This document shows positions 8,597-18,136 of a DNA stretch of 59,761 bases, piece after piece. Made by a program: the position numbers and the translations under genes. The DNA comes from a bacterium (lineage in GTDB: Bacteria; Actinomycetota; Acidimicrobiia; Acidimicrobiales; Bin134), in contig JAPPMA010000072.1 in the NCBI GenBank assembly GCA_028819295.1, positions 1-59,761 of the forward strand, read 5' to 3'. Within the stretch, counting starts at the first letter, position 1; the number at the start of each line of letters is the position of its first letter. The notes under the pieces are model-generated. The model worked only from the letters and a program-made list of their open reading frames with translations, ran no database searches and was not told where the DNA came from.

Positions 8597-9442
8597 TCAG
8601 TAAGCCTCGGGGACGAAGGTCTGGTCGGAAATGGGCGGGCGCACGTAGCCGGCGCGGTCTTGGCGCTCGGGTAGCTCGACTTCCTCCCAGGGGACTTCCT
8701 CGTAGGGGATCATCGACAGCAGATGGGAGATGCAGTTCAGCCGGGCGGACTTCTTGGAGTCGGCGTTCACCACGTACCACGGGGCCTGCTTGATGTCGGT
8801 GTGGGCGAACAGCGTGTCTTTGGCCTTGGAGAACTCCACCCACCGGGATCGGGCCTCGATGTCCATCGGCGACAGCTTCCAGCGCCGCAGCGGATCGGAG
8901 ATGCGGTTCTGGAACCGGCGCTCCTGCTCGTCGTCGCTCACCGAGAACCAGTACTTGATCAGGATGATCCCCGACCGCACCAGCATGCGCTCGAACTCCG
9001 GGCACGAGCGCAGGAACTCCCGGTATTCATCCTCGGTGCAGAACCCCATCACCGGCTCCACCAGCCCCCGGTTGTACCAACTGCGGTCGAACAGGATCAT
9101 CTCCCCGGCGGCGGGCAGCTCGGCCACATAGCGCTGGAACCACCACTGGGTTTTCTCCCGGTCGCTGGGCGTGCCCAGCGCCACCACCCGCACCACCCGG
9201 GGGTTGGTCCGCTCGGCGATGCGCTTGATCACCCCGCCCTTGCCGGCGGCGTCGCGGCCCTCGAAGACCACCACCACCTTGAGCCCCCTGTGGCGGATCC
9301 AGCGCTGCAACCTCACCAGCTCCTCTTGAAGTCGAGCCAGTTCCCGCTCATACACCTTCCGGTTGAGCCTCTGGCGTGGCTCGGGCCGGGGCGCGTCGGC
9401 CCCGGAGATTCCCAGAACGCCGCGACCGGGGTCCGAACCCAC
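8597..9442 (-). CDS. ppk2: Polyphosphate kinase 2
   Basis: Transfers phosphate between polyphosphate and nucleotides, in this class typically making ATP or GTP from polyphosphate. The 281-residue protein has the P-loop EGRDAAGKGG (about 61-70), the Walker-B-like FDRSWYNRG segment, and the lid and C-terminal pattern of single-domain PPK2 enzymes (SPMDIEARSRWVEFSKAKD, WYVVNADSKK). Length is normal for the one-domain family. I chose the GTG at 9442 because TACGCT lies exactly 6 nt before it, the leaderless signature common in this window; a TTG two codons upstream is also in frame. It is separated from the DUF1214 gene upstream by a short hairpin at 9469-9482. Cytoplasmic; a role in phosphate or energy storage is inferred. 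Confidence 0.92.
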   Translation of the reverse strand: MGSDPGRGVLGISGADAPRPEPRQRLNRKVYERELARLQEELVRLQRWIRHRGLKVVVVFEGRDAAGKGGVIKRIAERTNPRVVRVVALGTPSDREKTQWWFQRYVAELPAAGEMILFDRSWYNRGLVEPVMGFCTEDEYREFLRSCPEFERMLVRSGIILIKYWFSVSDDEQERRFQNRISDPLRRWKLSPMDIEARSRWVEFSKAKDTLFAHTDIKQAPWYVVNADSKKSARLNCISHLLSMIPYEEVPWEEVELPERQDRAGYVRPPISDQTFVPEAY

Positions 9443-9484
9443 ACGCAAAGCGTAATTCCGGTGCCGTTCCCCTACAAAGGGGGC

Positions 9485-10591
9485 CTAGCGCAGGCTGGGC
9501 AGGTCGGCCACCTCCATCACTCGCAGCGTCGGCGGGGTGTCCTCCACCACTTGGTTGTAGCGCAGGCCCATGGTGCCGTGGCGGTGGTGGGCGGTGTCGA
9601 TCCAGTTGGCGAAGCCGGGATCATCGTCGGCCACGATGATGCGGGCCGTGCCGTCGGGCTCGTACACCGCGCTGTGCTTGTTGACCGTCACCTGGAGCCA
9701 GTCGTAGTCAAGCGACTCCTCCCAGATGTTGTTGAGCTGGAAGTTCCAGTAGTACACGTCGATGGGCGGCACGTCGATCACCAGGGCTTGGCCGGGCTCG
9801 AGCGTCCAATAGCCGTGGCGAAAGGCCTGGGTGGGGTCGCCCCAACCGCCGGGGCCATCCTGTTTCGGAAGGAACTCCAGCGTGTTGGGCCTATCCTGGA
9901 ACCTGTCCAGCCAGTCGACAAACCGCCTGGCGATGCCGTGTACCCCCAGGGCGGCCCGGGCCAGGCCGTGGGTGAGGCGCTGGGCGCTCAACGGGGGAGG
10001 AGTCTCATCCGGCCCGTTCAGGCACTCGATCTGAAGCTCGGAAGGCCGCTCGGCGGAGCGGTCGAGATAGAAGTTGCGGATGACGATCTGATTGGTCTCC
10101 GGCCCAGTCTGGAGCCATCGCTGCCCTGGCTCTAGGCGCTCGGGCTCGGTGGCGCTGGCAATCACGTCGACTTGCTCATCAGGCTTGGGGTCGTTGAAGG
10201 CCAAGGAGCCCTGCCGACCGGGAGGTGCCCCTCCGAGCCCGAAGCTGCCGGAGAGGGCGTTCATACTCAGGTAGTTGACCGTGCCCCGAGGCCCGCGGAT
10301 GCGGTAGTCGAAAGTCCCGCTGATGCTGACGCCCTGGTAGAGGGCGTCGGGGTTGTCACAGCCGATCTTCACGTTGTGGGCGATGGGCAGGATGCGGGCG
10401 TAGGCGGCGCCATGGCTCTCGAGGCGACCGAGTTCTCCGCGGGTGAGCCGACTCAGGTAGCGGAAGCCCTCGAGCCGGTCGATGTCTTCGGTGCTGTTGT
10501 CGATGATGATCTGTCCTGCCTCCTTCAGACTGTCGCAGAAGTCGTCCCAAACCTTGCCGTTGACCGCGTTCTCTCGGATTTCGTCGCTCAT
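9485..10591 (-). CDS. DUF1214 domain protein
   Basis: Protein of 368 residues with a strong AGGAGGG ribosome site 6 nt before the ATG at 10591. The C-terminal third contains the DUF1214 signature (VYYWNFQLNNIWEESLDY, then GFANWIDTAHHRHGTMGLR). The N-terminal part (FRYLSRLTRGELGRLESHG) is shared with actinobacterial DUF1214 proteins of about this length. No signal peptide or membrane segment is evident. The biochemical role of the family is unknown; members often sit near lipid or steroid catabolism genes, but nothing here links it firmly to a neighbour. Its stop is followed by a 5-bp GC hairpin (9469-9482) before ppk2 on the same strand. Confidence 0.8.
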   Translation of the reverse strand: MSDEIRENAVNGKVWDDFCDSLKEAGQIIIDNSTEDIDRLEGFRYLSRLTRGELGRLESHGAAYARILPIAHNVKIGCDNPDALYQGVSISGTFDYRIRGPRGTVNYLSMNALSGSFGLGGAPPGRQGSLAFNDPKPDEQVDVIASATEPERLEPGQRWLQTGPETNQIVIRNFYLDRSAERPSELQIECLNGPDETPPPLSAQRLTHGLARAALGVHGIARRFVDWLDRFQDRPNTLEFLPKQDGPGGWGDPTQAFRHGYWTLEPGQALVIDVPPIDVYYWNFQLNNIWEESLDYDWLQVTVNKHSAVYEPDGTARIIVADDDPGFANWIDTAHHRHGTMGLRYNQVVEDTPPTLRVMEVADLPSLR

Positions 10592-10699
10592 CGGTGCCCT
10601 CCTGGTTCCGGGTCTGTCCGCTGACAGGCTAATGGCGCCGTTTCACTTGTCGAGCAGCCGAAGCAGTATTCGGCAGGGCGCGGGCAATAGCATCGTCTC

Positions 10700-10990
10700 A
10701 TGGCCCAGAGCAGGGTAGAGCGACGATTGGCAGACGTGGCCGACCGCCTGAAACGGCTGAGGGCCGACTTGGAGGTGTCCGAGGAGCAGTGCCTGCATTT
10801 TGAGGATCTGGCCGACGACGCCCGGTTGCGGGCGCTGGTATCCGAGACCCCCGGCGCCGAGCGCCAGCATCGCGACGCCGCCCGTCAGTCCGAAGCCATG
10901 GACCGGCACCGCGCCCGGCTGCGGGAGGAGATTCGCATCCTGGAGCAGCAGCAGGACGATCTGCTGGACAGGTTCTACTCCGATGCCTGA
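10700..10990 (+). CDS. Small coiled-coil protein upstream of pdtaR
   Basis: A 96-residue, strongly charged, almost wholly helical protein with heptad-like leucines (RRLADVADRLKRLRADLEV, then ARLREEIRILEQQQDDLLDRF). No known domain is recognised. The ATG at 10700 is preceded by TAGCAT with 6 nt between, so the transcript is probably leaderless and begins with this gene. Its TGA (10988-10990) overlaps the start of pdtaR by 8 bp in another frame, so the two are translationally coupled and a functional link to the ANTAR regulator (dimer partner or adaptor) is plausible but unproven. It is divergent from the DUF1214 gene. Confidence 0.75.
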   Translation: MAQSRVERRLADVADRLKRLRADLEVSEEQCLHFEDLADDARLRALVSETPGAERQHRDAARQSEAMDRHRARLREEIRILEQQQDDLLDRFYSDA

Positions 10991-11633
10991 CCCGTCGACC
11001 CAACCCGGTTCGCAGCCCGCTCCAGACCCGGTTCGCATCGTGTTGGCCGAAGACGAGGCCATCATCCGCCTCGATTTGCGGGAGACCCTCGAAGAGGAGG
11101 GCTACATGGTGGTGGGCGAGACCAGCCGGGGCGATCAAGTGCTGGATCTCGTGCGGGAGAAGCGCCCCGATGCGGCCATACTGGACGTGAAGATGCCGGG
11201 CACCGACGGGATCACCGCCGCCGGCCAGATCCGCGATGAGCGGTTGTGCGCGGTGCTGCTGCTCACCGCGTTCAGCCAGCGGGACCTGATCGCCCGGGCA
11301 GCCGATGCCGGGGCACTGGCCTACCTGGTGAAGCCCTTCGAGCGGGCCGAGCTGGTGCCCGCGGTGGAGGTCGCCCTGGTGCGTTTCAAAGAGCTGGTGG
11401 AGCTGAACCACCAAGTGGAGCGGGCCGAGGCCCGGCTGGAGGCCCGCAAGGTGATCGACCGGGCCAAGGGCCGCTTGATGGACGCCGCCTCCATGTCGGA
11501 AGCCGATGCCTACAGCCACATCCAGCACCGGGCCATGGGGGAGCGCCGGCCCATGGCCGAGGTGGCCGCCGAGATCGTCGAGATGAGCGCTGACGAGTTG
11601 AAGGCGCGGCGCGGAGGTTTGAAAGATGGCTGA
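10983..11633 (+). CDS. pdtaR: ANTAR-domain response regulator PdtaR
   Basis: Receiver domain (about 15-135) with the acidic pocket EDE near IVLAEDEAIIRLD, the phospho-acceptor Asp in AAILDVKMPG, the Thr in LLLTAF and the Lys in YLVKPF. It is followed by a C-terminal ANTAR RNA-binding domain (ARKVIDRAKGRLMDAASMSE...). ANTAR proteins bind paired hexaloop RNA hairpins and prevent termination. The 216 residues from ATG 10983 match PdtaR of actinobacteria; the longer open frame upstream is the coiled-coil gene in another phase. The cognate kinase PdtaS is encoded about 46 kb away at 56832. pdtaR next to polA and rpsA is also the mycobacterial arrangement. Confidence 0.93.
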   Translation: MPDPSTQPGSQPAPDPVRIVLAEDEAIIRLDLRETLEEEGYMVVGETSRGDQVLDLVREKRPDAAILDVKMPGTDGITAAGQIRDERLCAVLLLTAFSQRDLIARAADAGALAYLVKPFERAELVPAVEVALVRFKELVELNHQVERAEARLEARKVIDRAKGRLMDAASMSEADAYSHIQHRAMGERRPMAEVAAEIVEMSADELKARRGGLKDG

Positions 11634-11659
11634 CCCTGCGCCGGGCGGAGACCCCAGAG

Positions 11660-14371
11660 ATGGCTGAGTCGGGCCCGGTGATGCTGGTTGACGGCAACTC
11701 GCTGGCCTACCGGGCCTTCTTCGCCCTGCCCGAGGATATGACCACCGCCAGCGGCCAGGTTACCAACGCGGTGTACGGCTTCACCATGATGCTCTTGACG
11801 CTGCTGCGCGACCACCGCCCCGACCGGGTGGCGGTGGCCTTCGACCGCCCCGAGCCCACCTTCCGCCACGAGCGGATCTCCAGTTACAAGGCCAACCGCC
11901 GCGAGACCCCCGACACCCTCCGCCAGCAGATGGGGCTGGTCCGCAAGCTGGTGGACGTTTTTGAGATCACCGCGGTGGACCACGCCGGGGTGGAGGCCGA
12001 CGACGTGATCGCCACCTTGGCCACCCAGGCCCGCGACCGGGGCCAGGACGTGATCGTGGTGACCGGCGACCGGGATGCCTACCAGCTTGTGGAGGATCCC
12101 CACGTCCGGGTGCTCTACAACAAGCGGGGAGTGTCCGACTACGCCCTGTACGACGAGGCCGGCATCGAGGAGCGCACCGGGGTGAAGCCAGCCGACTACG
12201 TGGCCTACGCCGCACTGCGGGGGGACGCCTCCGACAACCTGCCCGGCGTGAACGGGGTGGGGGAGAAGACCGCGGCCAAGCTGATCAACGCCTATGGCAG
12301 CATCGAAGGGCTGTACCGGCACCTGGAGGATCAGACCCCCAAGCTTCGGGAGAACCTGGGCGAGGCCCGAGACCGGGTGGGCATGAACCTGGAGCTGATG
12401 GAGCTGCTGCGCGACGTCCCCCTGGAGGTGGGCGTGGACGATCTGGGGCTCGGCCAGCCCGATGCCTCCGAGGTGAAGGAGCTGTTCGATTTTTTGGAGT
12501 TCCGCAGGTTCGGCGAGTTCGTGGCCGACGTTCTGGGAGTGGATCTGGGCGACGCCGGCGGCGCGGGCGCAGTGGAGGCGACGGTGGAAGCCCTGTCCAC
12601 CGCACAGGCCGCCGCCGATGCGTTGAGCGGTCTGGCTGCCGATTCGGACCCGGTGGCGCTGGCGCCGGCATGGGGCGAACCGCTCGATCCCCGCCAGCCC
12701 CACCGCCGCCGGCTTCTGGGCCTCGCCCTGTGCGTCGACCGCGAAGCGGGCAAGGCGGCCTGGCTGCCGGCCGACCTGCTGGAGCCGTCGGGACACGGCC
12801 CCCTGGCCGGATTCTTCGGCGCGGGGCATCCCTTCATCGCCCACGACGCCAAACCGCTTGTCTTGTGGCTGCTCTCGAGGGGGATAGACGCCACCGGGCT
12901 GGTGTTGGACACTCGGATCGCGGCCTACCTTCTGGACCCGGCCAGCGGGCGCTACGAGCTTGACGAACTGGTGCGCACCCACACCTCGATGGAGCTTCCG
13001 GTGGCCGATCAGCCTGACGAGGGCCGGCTGTTCGACGGCGAGAACGGCAGCCCGGTGGAGGCATCGGCCGAGGCTGGGCGCCAGGCCCTGGCCGTGGCCC
13101 ATTTGGCCGCGCCCATGCTGGCGGCGCTGGAGGCCCAGGGGCTGCGGGATCTGAACGCCGACATGGAAGTGCCCCTGGTTCGGGTGCTGGCCCGCATGGA
13201 GCATGTGGGCATCGGGGTGGATGTGGAGGGCCTGACCCGTTTGCGAGACCGGCTGGCCTCCGACGCCGAGCGGCTTCGGGCGTCGGTGATCGAAGCGGCG
13301 GGCGAGGGGAGCTTCAACGTGAACTCCTCCAAACAGGTGGGCGAGCTGCTGTTCGAGAAGCTGGAGCTGCCGCCCCAGAAGAAGACCCGGACCGGCGCCT
13401 ATTCCACCGACGCCGCCACCTTGGAGAAGCTGCGGGGCGAGCACCCGGTGGTGGACGAGCTTTTGGACTACCGGGAGGTGGAGAAGCTGCGCTCCACCTA
13501 TGGCGAGGGGCTGGTGGCTGCCGTGGGGCTCGAGCCCGACAACCGTATCCGGGCCACGTTCAACCAAACGGTGGCCCGCACCGGTCGGCTCAGCTCGGAT
13601 GCCCCCAACCTGCACAACATCCCCGTGCGCACCGACACCGGCCGGGTTTTCCGGGAGGTGTTCGTGGCCGCCGAGGGCTGCGAGCTGCTGGTGGCCGACT
13701 ACAACCAGATCGAGCTGCGCTGCATCGCCCACTTGGCCGAGGATCCCGGACTGATCCAAGCCTTCGAGTCCGGCCAGGACGTACACACCTCCGTGGCCGC
13801 CCAGGTTTTCGGCATCGATCCCGCCGCGGTGGGCATTGAGGAGCGGTCCACCGCCAAGATGGTGTCGTACGGCTTGGCCTATGGGATGGAGGCCTACGGG
13901 CTGGGCCAGCGGCTCAACATCCCCACCGGGGAGGCCGGTGTGATCCTCGACGCCTATTTCACGGCGTTCCCCGCCCTGAGGGAGTACATGGACCGAGCGG
14001 TGGCCGAGGCCCGGCAGCGGGGTTACACCGAGACCCTGTTCGGCCGGCGGCGCCGGATCCCCGAGATCAACTCGCCCAATGCCCGGCTCCGCCAGGCCGC
14101 TGAGCGCCAGGCCATGAACTCGGCCATCCAGGGGCTGGCCGCCGACATCTTCAAGGTGGCCCTGGTGAGGCTCGACCACGCTTTGGAGGACCGGGGGCTC
14201 CAGAGCCGGATCGTCCTCCAAGTCCACGACGAGGTGATCTTGGAAGTGCCCGAGGGCGAGCACGGCGACGTGGCCGACCTCATGGAGGGCACCATGGCCG
14301 GGGCCTTCCCGCTGCGAGTGCCCCTCGAGGTGCATCTGTCGTCCGGGCGCACCTGGGCCGACGCCAAGTAG
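11660..14371 (+). CDS. polA: DNA polymerase I
   Basis: Protein of 903 residues for repair synthesis and Okazaki fragment processing. The N-terminal 5' nuclease domain (about 1-300) has VDGNSLAYRAFFAL and the metal-site acidic residues in GVEADDVIATLA and VVTGDRDAYQL. The middle proofreading-like domain (about 320-490) lacks the usual catalytic Asp/Glu pattern, as in other actinobacterial PolA, so it is probably inactive. The polymerase domain (about 500-903) has motif A VADYNQIELR (near 679-688), motif B with KMVSYGLAYG and motif C QVHDEV. Start ATG 11660 lies 26 bp after pdtaR. With UvrA, UvrB and UvrC also in this window, it completes the excision-repair set apart from helicase and ligase. 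Confidence 0.97.
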   Translation: MAESGPVMLVDGNSLAYRAFFALPEDMTTASGQVTNAVYGFTMMLLTLLRDHRPDRVAVAFDRPEPTFRHERISSYKANRRETPDTLRQQMGLVRKLVDVFEITAVDHAGVEADDVIATLATQARDRGQDVIVVTGDRDAYQLVEDPHVRVLYNKRGVSDYALYDEAGIEERTGVKPADYVAYAALRGDASDNLPGVNGVGEKTAAKLINAYGSIEGLYRHLEDQTPKLRENLGEARDRVGMNLELMELLRDVPLEVGVDDLGLGQPDASEVKELFDFLEFRRFGEFVADVLGVDLGDAGGAGAVEATVEALSTAQAAADALSGLAADSDPVALAPAWGEPLDPRQPHRRRLLGLALCVDREAGKAAWLPADLLEPSGHGPLAGFFGAGHPFIAHDAKPLVLWLLSRGIDATGLVLDTRIAAYLLDPASGRYELDELVRTHTSMELPVADQPDEGRLFDGENGSPVEASAEAGRQALAVAHLAAPMLAALEAQGLRDLNADMEVPLVRVLARMEHVGIGVDVEGLTRLRDRLASDAERLRASVIEAAGEGSFNVNSSKQVGELLFEKLELPPQKKTRTGAYSTDAATLEKLRGEHPVVDELLDYREVEKLRSTYGEGLVAAVGLEPDNRIRATFNQTVARTGRLSSDAPNLHNIPVRTDTGRVFREVFVAAEGCELLVADYNQIELRCIAHLAEDPGLIQAFESGQDVHTSVAAQVFGIDPAAVGIEERSTAKMVSYGLAYGMEAYGLGQRLNIPTGEAGVILDAYFTAFPALREYMDRAVAEARQRGYTETLFGRRRRIPEINSPNARLRQAAERQAMNSAIQGLAADIFKVALVRLDHALEDRGLQSRIVLQVHDEVILEVPEGEHGDVADLMEGTMAGAFPLRVPLEVHLSSGRTWADAK

Positions 14372-14379
14372 GCAGCCTC

Positions 14380-14405
14380 AATTGGCCAGGGCCAAGTAGC
14401 CAATT
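14380..14405 (+). terminator. Hairpin after polA
   Basis: A perfect 7-bp inverted repeat (AATTGGC at 14380-14386, GCCAATT at 14399-14405) with a 12-nt loop begins 8 nt after the polA stop. There is no T-tract, so it may be a weak terminator, an mRNA 3' stabiliser or part of the rpsA leader region. A -10-like TAGTAT lies downstream in the same 126-bp gap. Confidence 0.3.
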
Positions 14406-14497
14406 CCGGGGGTGGCTGGTAGTATTGATGGGCCGGTTCAGGCTGCTGGGCCGCGCCCATTGTCCGACCTATTCCCTCCTGTGAGGCTCAACCCAAC

Positions 14498-15964
14498 GTG
14501 TCTGAACCCGAAGCCGCCCAAACCGCCCCGCCAGCCGCCACTGCTGTGCTTGAAGCCCCCGAAGGTGTGGGGACGTTTGACCAAGAGGGCAACTACATCC
14601 CCCGCCAGATCACCGATCACGACATAGAAGGCCAGTATTTGGAGGACGCCTACACGTCGACCATGGTGCAGGTGGAAGACGGTCAGATTGTCTCCGGCAA
14701 GGTGGTCAAGATCGACCGCGACGAAGTGCTGTTGGACATCGGGTTCAAGGCCGAGGGGATCATCCCGTCGCGAGAGCTGGACATCGGCAACGTGATCGAT
14801 CCCGGCGAGTTTGTCGCCCTCGGCGAGGAGATCGAGGCGCTGGTGCTCCAGAAGGAGGACAAAGACGGCCACCTGATCCTGTCCAAGAAGCGGGCCCAGT
14901 ACGAGCGGGCCTGGGGTGACATCGAGGAGACCAAGGAGAACGACGGCACCGTCTCGGGCAAGGTGATCGAGGTGGTGAAGGGCGGCCTGATCCTGAACAT
15001 CGGCCTGCGGGGCTTTCTGCCCGCCTCGCTGGTGGAGCTGCGCCGGGTGCGCGACCTCCAGCCCTACATCGGCCAGACTTTGGAGGCCAAGATCATCGAG
15101 CTGGACAAGAACCGCAACAACGTGGTGCTGTCCCGCCGGGCCTGGCTGGAGGAGACCGAGAAGGAGCAGCGCGAGGCCTTCCTCGACAACCTCAAGCCGG
15201 GCGAGCGCCGCAGCGGCGTGGTGTCGTCGGTGGTCAACTTCGGGGCGTTCGTGGATCTGGGCGGCATGGACGGGCTGGTGCACGTGTCGGAGCTGTCGTG
15301 GAAGCACGTAGACCACCCCAGTGCCGTGGTGCAGGTGGGCGACGAGATCGAGGTGCAGGTGCTGGAAGTGGACCTCGACCGGGAGCGCATCAGCCTGTCG
15401 CTGAAGGCCACCCAGCAAGACCCCTGGCAGGAGTTCGCCTCCAGCCACCAGGTGGGCGAGCTGGTCTACGGGCGTGTCACCAAGCTGGTGCCGTTCGGGG
15501 CCTTCGTGCAGGTGGGTGAGAGCATCGAGGGGTTGGTGCATATCTCGGAGATCTCCTCCCATCACATCGACCTGCCCGAGCAGGTGGTCACCCCCGGCGA
15601 GGAGCTGTGGGTGAAGATCATCGACCTCGACATCAACCGGCGCCGCATAAGCCTGTCGATCAAGCAGGCAGCCGAGGGCGGCGTGGTGGCCGCCGAGTTC
15701 CAGGAGCACTTCGGCGAGCACGCCTACGACACCGAGGGCAACTACATCGGCGCGGTGAACGATGAGGTGGCCGCCGACGAAGACCAGGCGTGGGCCGAGT
15801 ACTACTCCGAATCCGACGAGGCCCTCGAGGCCGCTCCCGCCGAGCACGAGGGCGGTGACGACGGCTCAGAGGCTCTCGAAGCCGCTCCCGCCGAGCATGA
15901 GGGCAGCGAAGACGGCGCTGAGGTTCTCGAAGCGGCCATCGAGGAGCCCGTCGAGCAGGTCTAG
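14498..15964 (+). CDS. rpsA: 30S ribosomal protein S1
   Basis: Protein of 488 residues with four S1 (OB-fold) RNA-binding domains at about residues 60-130, 145-215, 230-300 and 317-388; good examples are GDEIEVQVLEVDLDRERISLSLK and LVYGRVTKLVPFGAFVQVGE. Four domains is the actinobacterial form, compared with six in E. coli. It begins at GTG 14498, preceded by only a weak GAGG about 12 nt upstream, fitting S1 mRNAs that do not rely on a strong Shine-Dalgarno sequence. The last ~100 residues are very acidic and contain a ~15-residue tandem repeat (EALEAAPAEHEG). It sits between polA and uvrB as in mycobacteria, but coaE, usually present in between, is absent. Confidence 0.96.
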   Translation: MSEPEAAQTAPPAATAVLEAPEGVGTFDQEGNYIPRQITDHDIEGQYLEDAYTSTMVQVEDGQIVSGKVVKIDRDEVLLDIGFKAEGIIPSRELDIGNVIDPGEFVALGEEIEALVLQKEDKDGHLILSKKRAQYERAWGDIEETKENDGTVSGKVIEVVKGGLILNIGLRGFLPASLVELRRVRDLQPYIGQTLEAKIIELDKNRNNVVLSRRAWLEETEKEQREAFLDNLKPGERRSGVVSSVVNFGAFVDLGGMDGLVHVSELSWKHVDHPSAVVQVGDEIEVQVLEVDLDRERISLSLKATQQDPWQEFASSHQVGELVYGRVTKLVPFGAFVQVGESIEGLVHISEISSHHIDLPEQVVTPGEELWVKIIDLDINRRRISLSIKQAAEGGVVAAEFQEHFGEHAYDTEGNYIGAVNDEVAADEDQAWAEYYSESDEALEAAPAEHEGGDDGSEALEAAPAEHEGSEDGAEVLEAAIEEPVEQV

Positions 15965-16090
15965 CTTCTGACTATGAAAATCGATTTCGCCAAGAGGTGG
16001 CTGCCCCAAGAAGAGGCCATCCTGGAAGAAAGCTGACCTCAGGCAGATCTGGGAGCGGGTGGTCGGGGAGCGGCCGGTAGCATCCCATAG

Positions 16091-18130
16091 GTGAGCAGCT
16101 TGGGGAACACGGCCTTTCGGATGGTGTCGTCGTTCGAGCCAGCGGGTGACCAGCCCAAAGCCATCCGCCAGCTCTCAGATGGGTTGAGCCGCGGGGACCG
16201 ATTTCAGACGCTCTTGGGCATTACCGGGTCGGGCAAGAGCGCCACGGTGGCCTGGACCATCGAGCAGGTGCAGCGGCCCACGCTGGTGCTGGCCCCCAAC
16301 AAGTCGTTGGCCGCCCAGCTAGCCAATGAGATGCGGGAGTTCTTCCCCGACAATCGGGTGGAGTACTTCGTGTCTTATTACGACTACTACCAGCCCGAGG
16401 CCTACATGCCGGCCTCCGACACCTACATCGAGAAGGACTCGTCGGTCAACGACGAGATCGACCGGCTGCGCCACTCCACCACCGAGGCGCTTTTGACCCG
16501 CCGGGATGTGATCGTGGTGGCCTCGGTGTCGTGCATCTACGGGCTGGGCGGGCCGGACGAGTACAAGAACCTGCTGTGCATCTCCAAGGTGGGCGAGAGC
16601 TACGACCAGCGCGACCTGCTGCGACGGCTGGTGGACATGCAGTACGAGCGCAACGACACCAACCTGGTGCGAGGCCGGTTCCGGGTGCGGGGTGATGTGA
16701 TCGAAGTCCATCCGGCCTACGAGGAGTATGTGGTTCGCATCCAGCTATTCGGCGACGATGTGGAGCAGATCACCACCATCGATCCGGTGACCGGAGAGCG
16801 GCTCCAATCGTTGAGCGAGATCGTGGTGTTCCCGGCCACCCACTATGTGGCCGGCGAGGAGCGGATGCGCCAGGCCATGGAGGGGATCGAGGCCGAGCTC
16901 CAGGAGCGGCTGGCCCATTTCGAGAAGGAGGGCAAGCTGCTGGAGGCCCAGCGGTTGCGGATGCGCACCACCTACGACTTGGAGATGATGCAGGAGATCG
17001 GGTTCTGCAACGGCATCGAGAACTACTCCCGCCACATCGACGGACGGGCCCCCGGAGAGCGGCCGTACACGCTGTTGGACTACTTCCCCGACGACTTCAT
17101 CACCGTGATCGACGAGTCCCATGTGGCCGTACCCCAGCTCCATGGCCAATTCGAGGGCGACCGCAGTCGCAAGAACACCCTGGTGGAGCACGGATTCCGG
17201 CTGCCGTCCGCGGTCGACAACCGCCCACTGCGGTTTGAGGAGGTCATGGAGCGGGTAGGGCAAGTGGTGTTCCTGTCGGCCACTCCCAGCGGCTACGAGC
17301 TCGGCGTGTCCGCCCAGGTGGTGGAGCAGATCGTGCGGCCCACCGGCCTGGTTGACCCCGAGGTGCAGGTTCGCCCCACCAAGGGGCAGATCGACGACCT
17401 GATGAAGCTCATCGAAGGCCGCACCGAGCGCGGCCAGCGGGTGCTGGTCACCACGCTGACCAAGAAGATGGCCGAAGATCTCACCGAATACCTGCTGGAA
17501 CTGGGTGTGCAGGTCCGCTACCTGCACAGCGAGGTGGATACCATCGAGCGGATCGAGATTCTGCGCGACCTGCGGCTGGGCGAGTTCGACGTGCTGGTGG
17601 GGATCAACTTGCTGCGGGAGGGGCTCGACCTGCCCGAGGTGTCGCTGGTGGCCATCCTGGATGCCGACAAAGAGGGGTTCCTGCGCAGTGAGACCTCACT
17701 GATCCAGACCATCGGCCGGGCGGCCCGCAACGTGGACGGCCAGGTGGTCATGTACGCCGACATTGTGACCGACTCCATGAGGCGGTCCATTTCCGAGACC
17801 CATCGGCGGCGGGGATTGCAGCAGGCCTTTAACGAGCAGCACGGCATCAACCCCCAGACCATCCGCAAGGCGGTCAGCGACATCCTGGCCGAGTTGCGAC
17901 CCGCTGAGGACGGGGTGCCCATCCCCGGCGGCGGCCAGCGCTCCCGCTCGATGGATCAGTCGCGGCGGCGCCCCGATGTGATCGACCTGGATTCCGGCGG
18001 CATCGAGCGTCTCATCCACACCCTCACCGAGGAGATGAACGAGGCCGCCACCGACCTGAAGTTTGAGTACGCTGCCCGCCTGCGCGACGAGATCAAAGAC
18101 TTGCAGCGCGATCTTCGGGCAATGGCCTGA
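16091..18130 (+). CDS. uvrB: Excinuclease ABC subunit B
   Basis: DNA damage-verification helicase of nucleotide excision repair. The 679 residues include the Walker [12 protein letters not shown] (about 41-51), the beta-hairpin region rich in Tyr ([17 protein letters not shown]), the DEXH-type motif VIDESHV, helicase motifs V and VI ([14 protein letters not shown] and QTIGRAARN) and a C-terminal UVR motif ([19 protein letters not shown]) that docks UvrC. The start is GTG 16091: TAGCAT lies 7 nt upstream, the leaderless pattern, and no Shine-Dalgarno is present. It ends 6 bp before the convergent flavoenzyme gene. Confidence 0.97.
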   Translation: MSSLGNTAFRMVSSFEPAGDQPKAIRQLSDGLSRGDRFQTLLGITGSGKSATVAWTIEQVQRPTLVLAPNKSLAAQLANEMREFFPDNRVEYFVSYYDYYQPEAYMPASDTYIEKDSSVNDEIDRLRHSTTEALLTRRDVIVVASVSCIYGLGGPDEYKNLLCISKVGESYDQRDLLRRLVDMQYERNDTNLVRGRFRVRGDVIEVHPAYEEYVVRIQLFGDDVEQITTIDPVTGERLQSLSEIVVFPATHYVAGEERMRQAMEGIEAELQERLAHFEKEGKLLEAQRLRMRTTYDLEMMQEIGFCNGIENYSRHIDGRAPGERPYTLLDYFPDDFITVIDESHVAVPQLHGQFEGDRSRKNTLVEHGFRLPSAVDNRPLRFEEVMERVGQVVFLSATPSGYELGVSAQVVEQIVRPTGLVDPEVQVRPTKGQIDDLMKLIEGRTERGQRVLVTTLTKKMAEDLTEYLLELGVQVRYLHSEVDTIERIEILRDLRLGEFDVLVGINLLREGLDLPEVSLVAILDADKEGFLRSETSLIQTIGRAARNVDGQVVMYADIVTDSMRRSISETHRRRGLQQAFNEQHGINPQTIRKAVSDILAELRPAEDGVPIPGGGQRSRSMDQSRRRPDVIDLDSGGIERLIHTLTEEMNEAATDLKFEYAARLRDEIKDLQRDLRAMA

Positions 18131-18136
18131 GGCTTT

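Noticed and set aside
11510..14335. Very long open frame (941 codons) opposite polA
   Set aside because: It is the complement of polA codons in GC-rich DNA, is rich in His/Gly/Leu repeats and matches no family. Similar shadows lie opposite uvrA (20164-23088), rpsA (14438-15847) and katG (49643-51001).
15974..16036. 20-codon frame MKIDFAKRWLPQEEAILEES between rpsA and uvrB
   Set aside because: It has no ribosome site or leaderless box and no recognisable similarity. Kept only as a note under the missing coaE.
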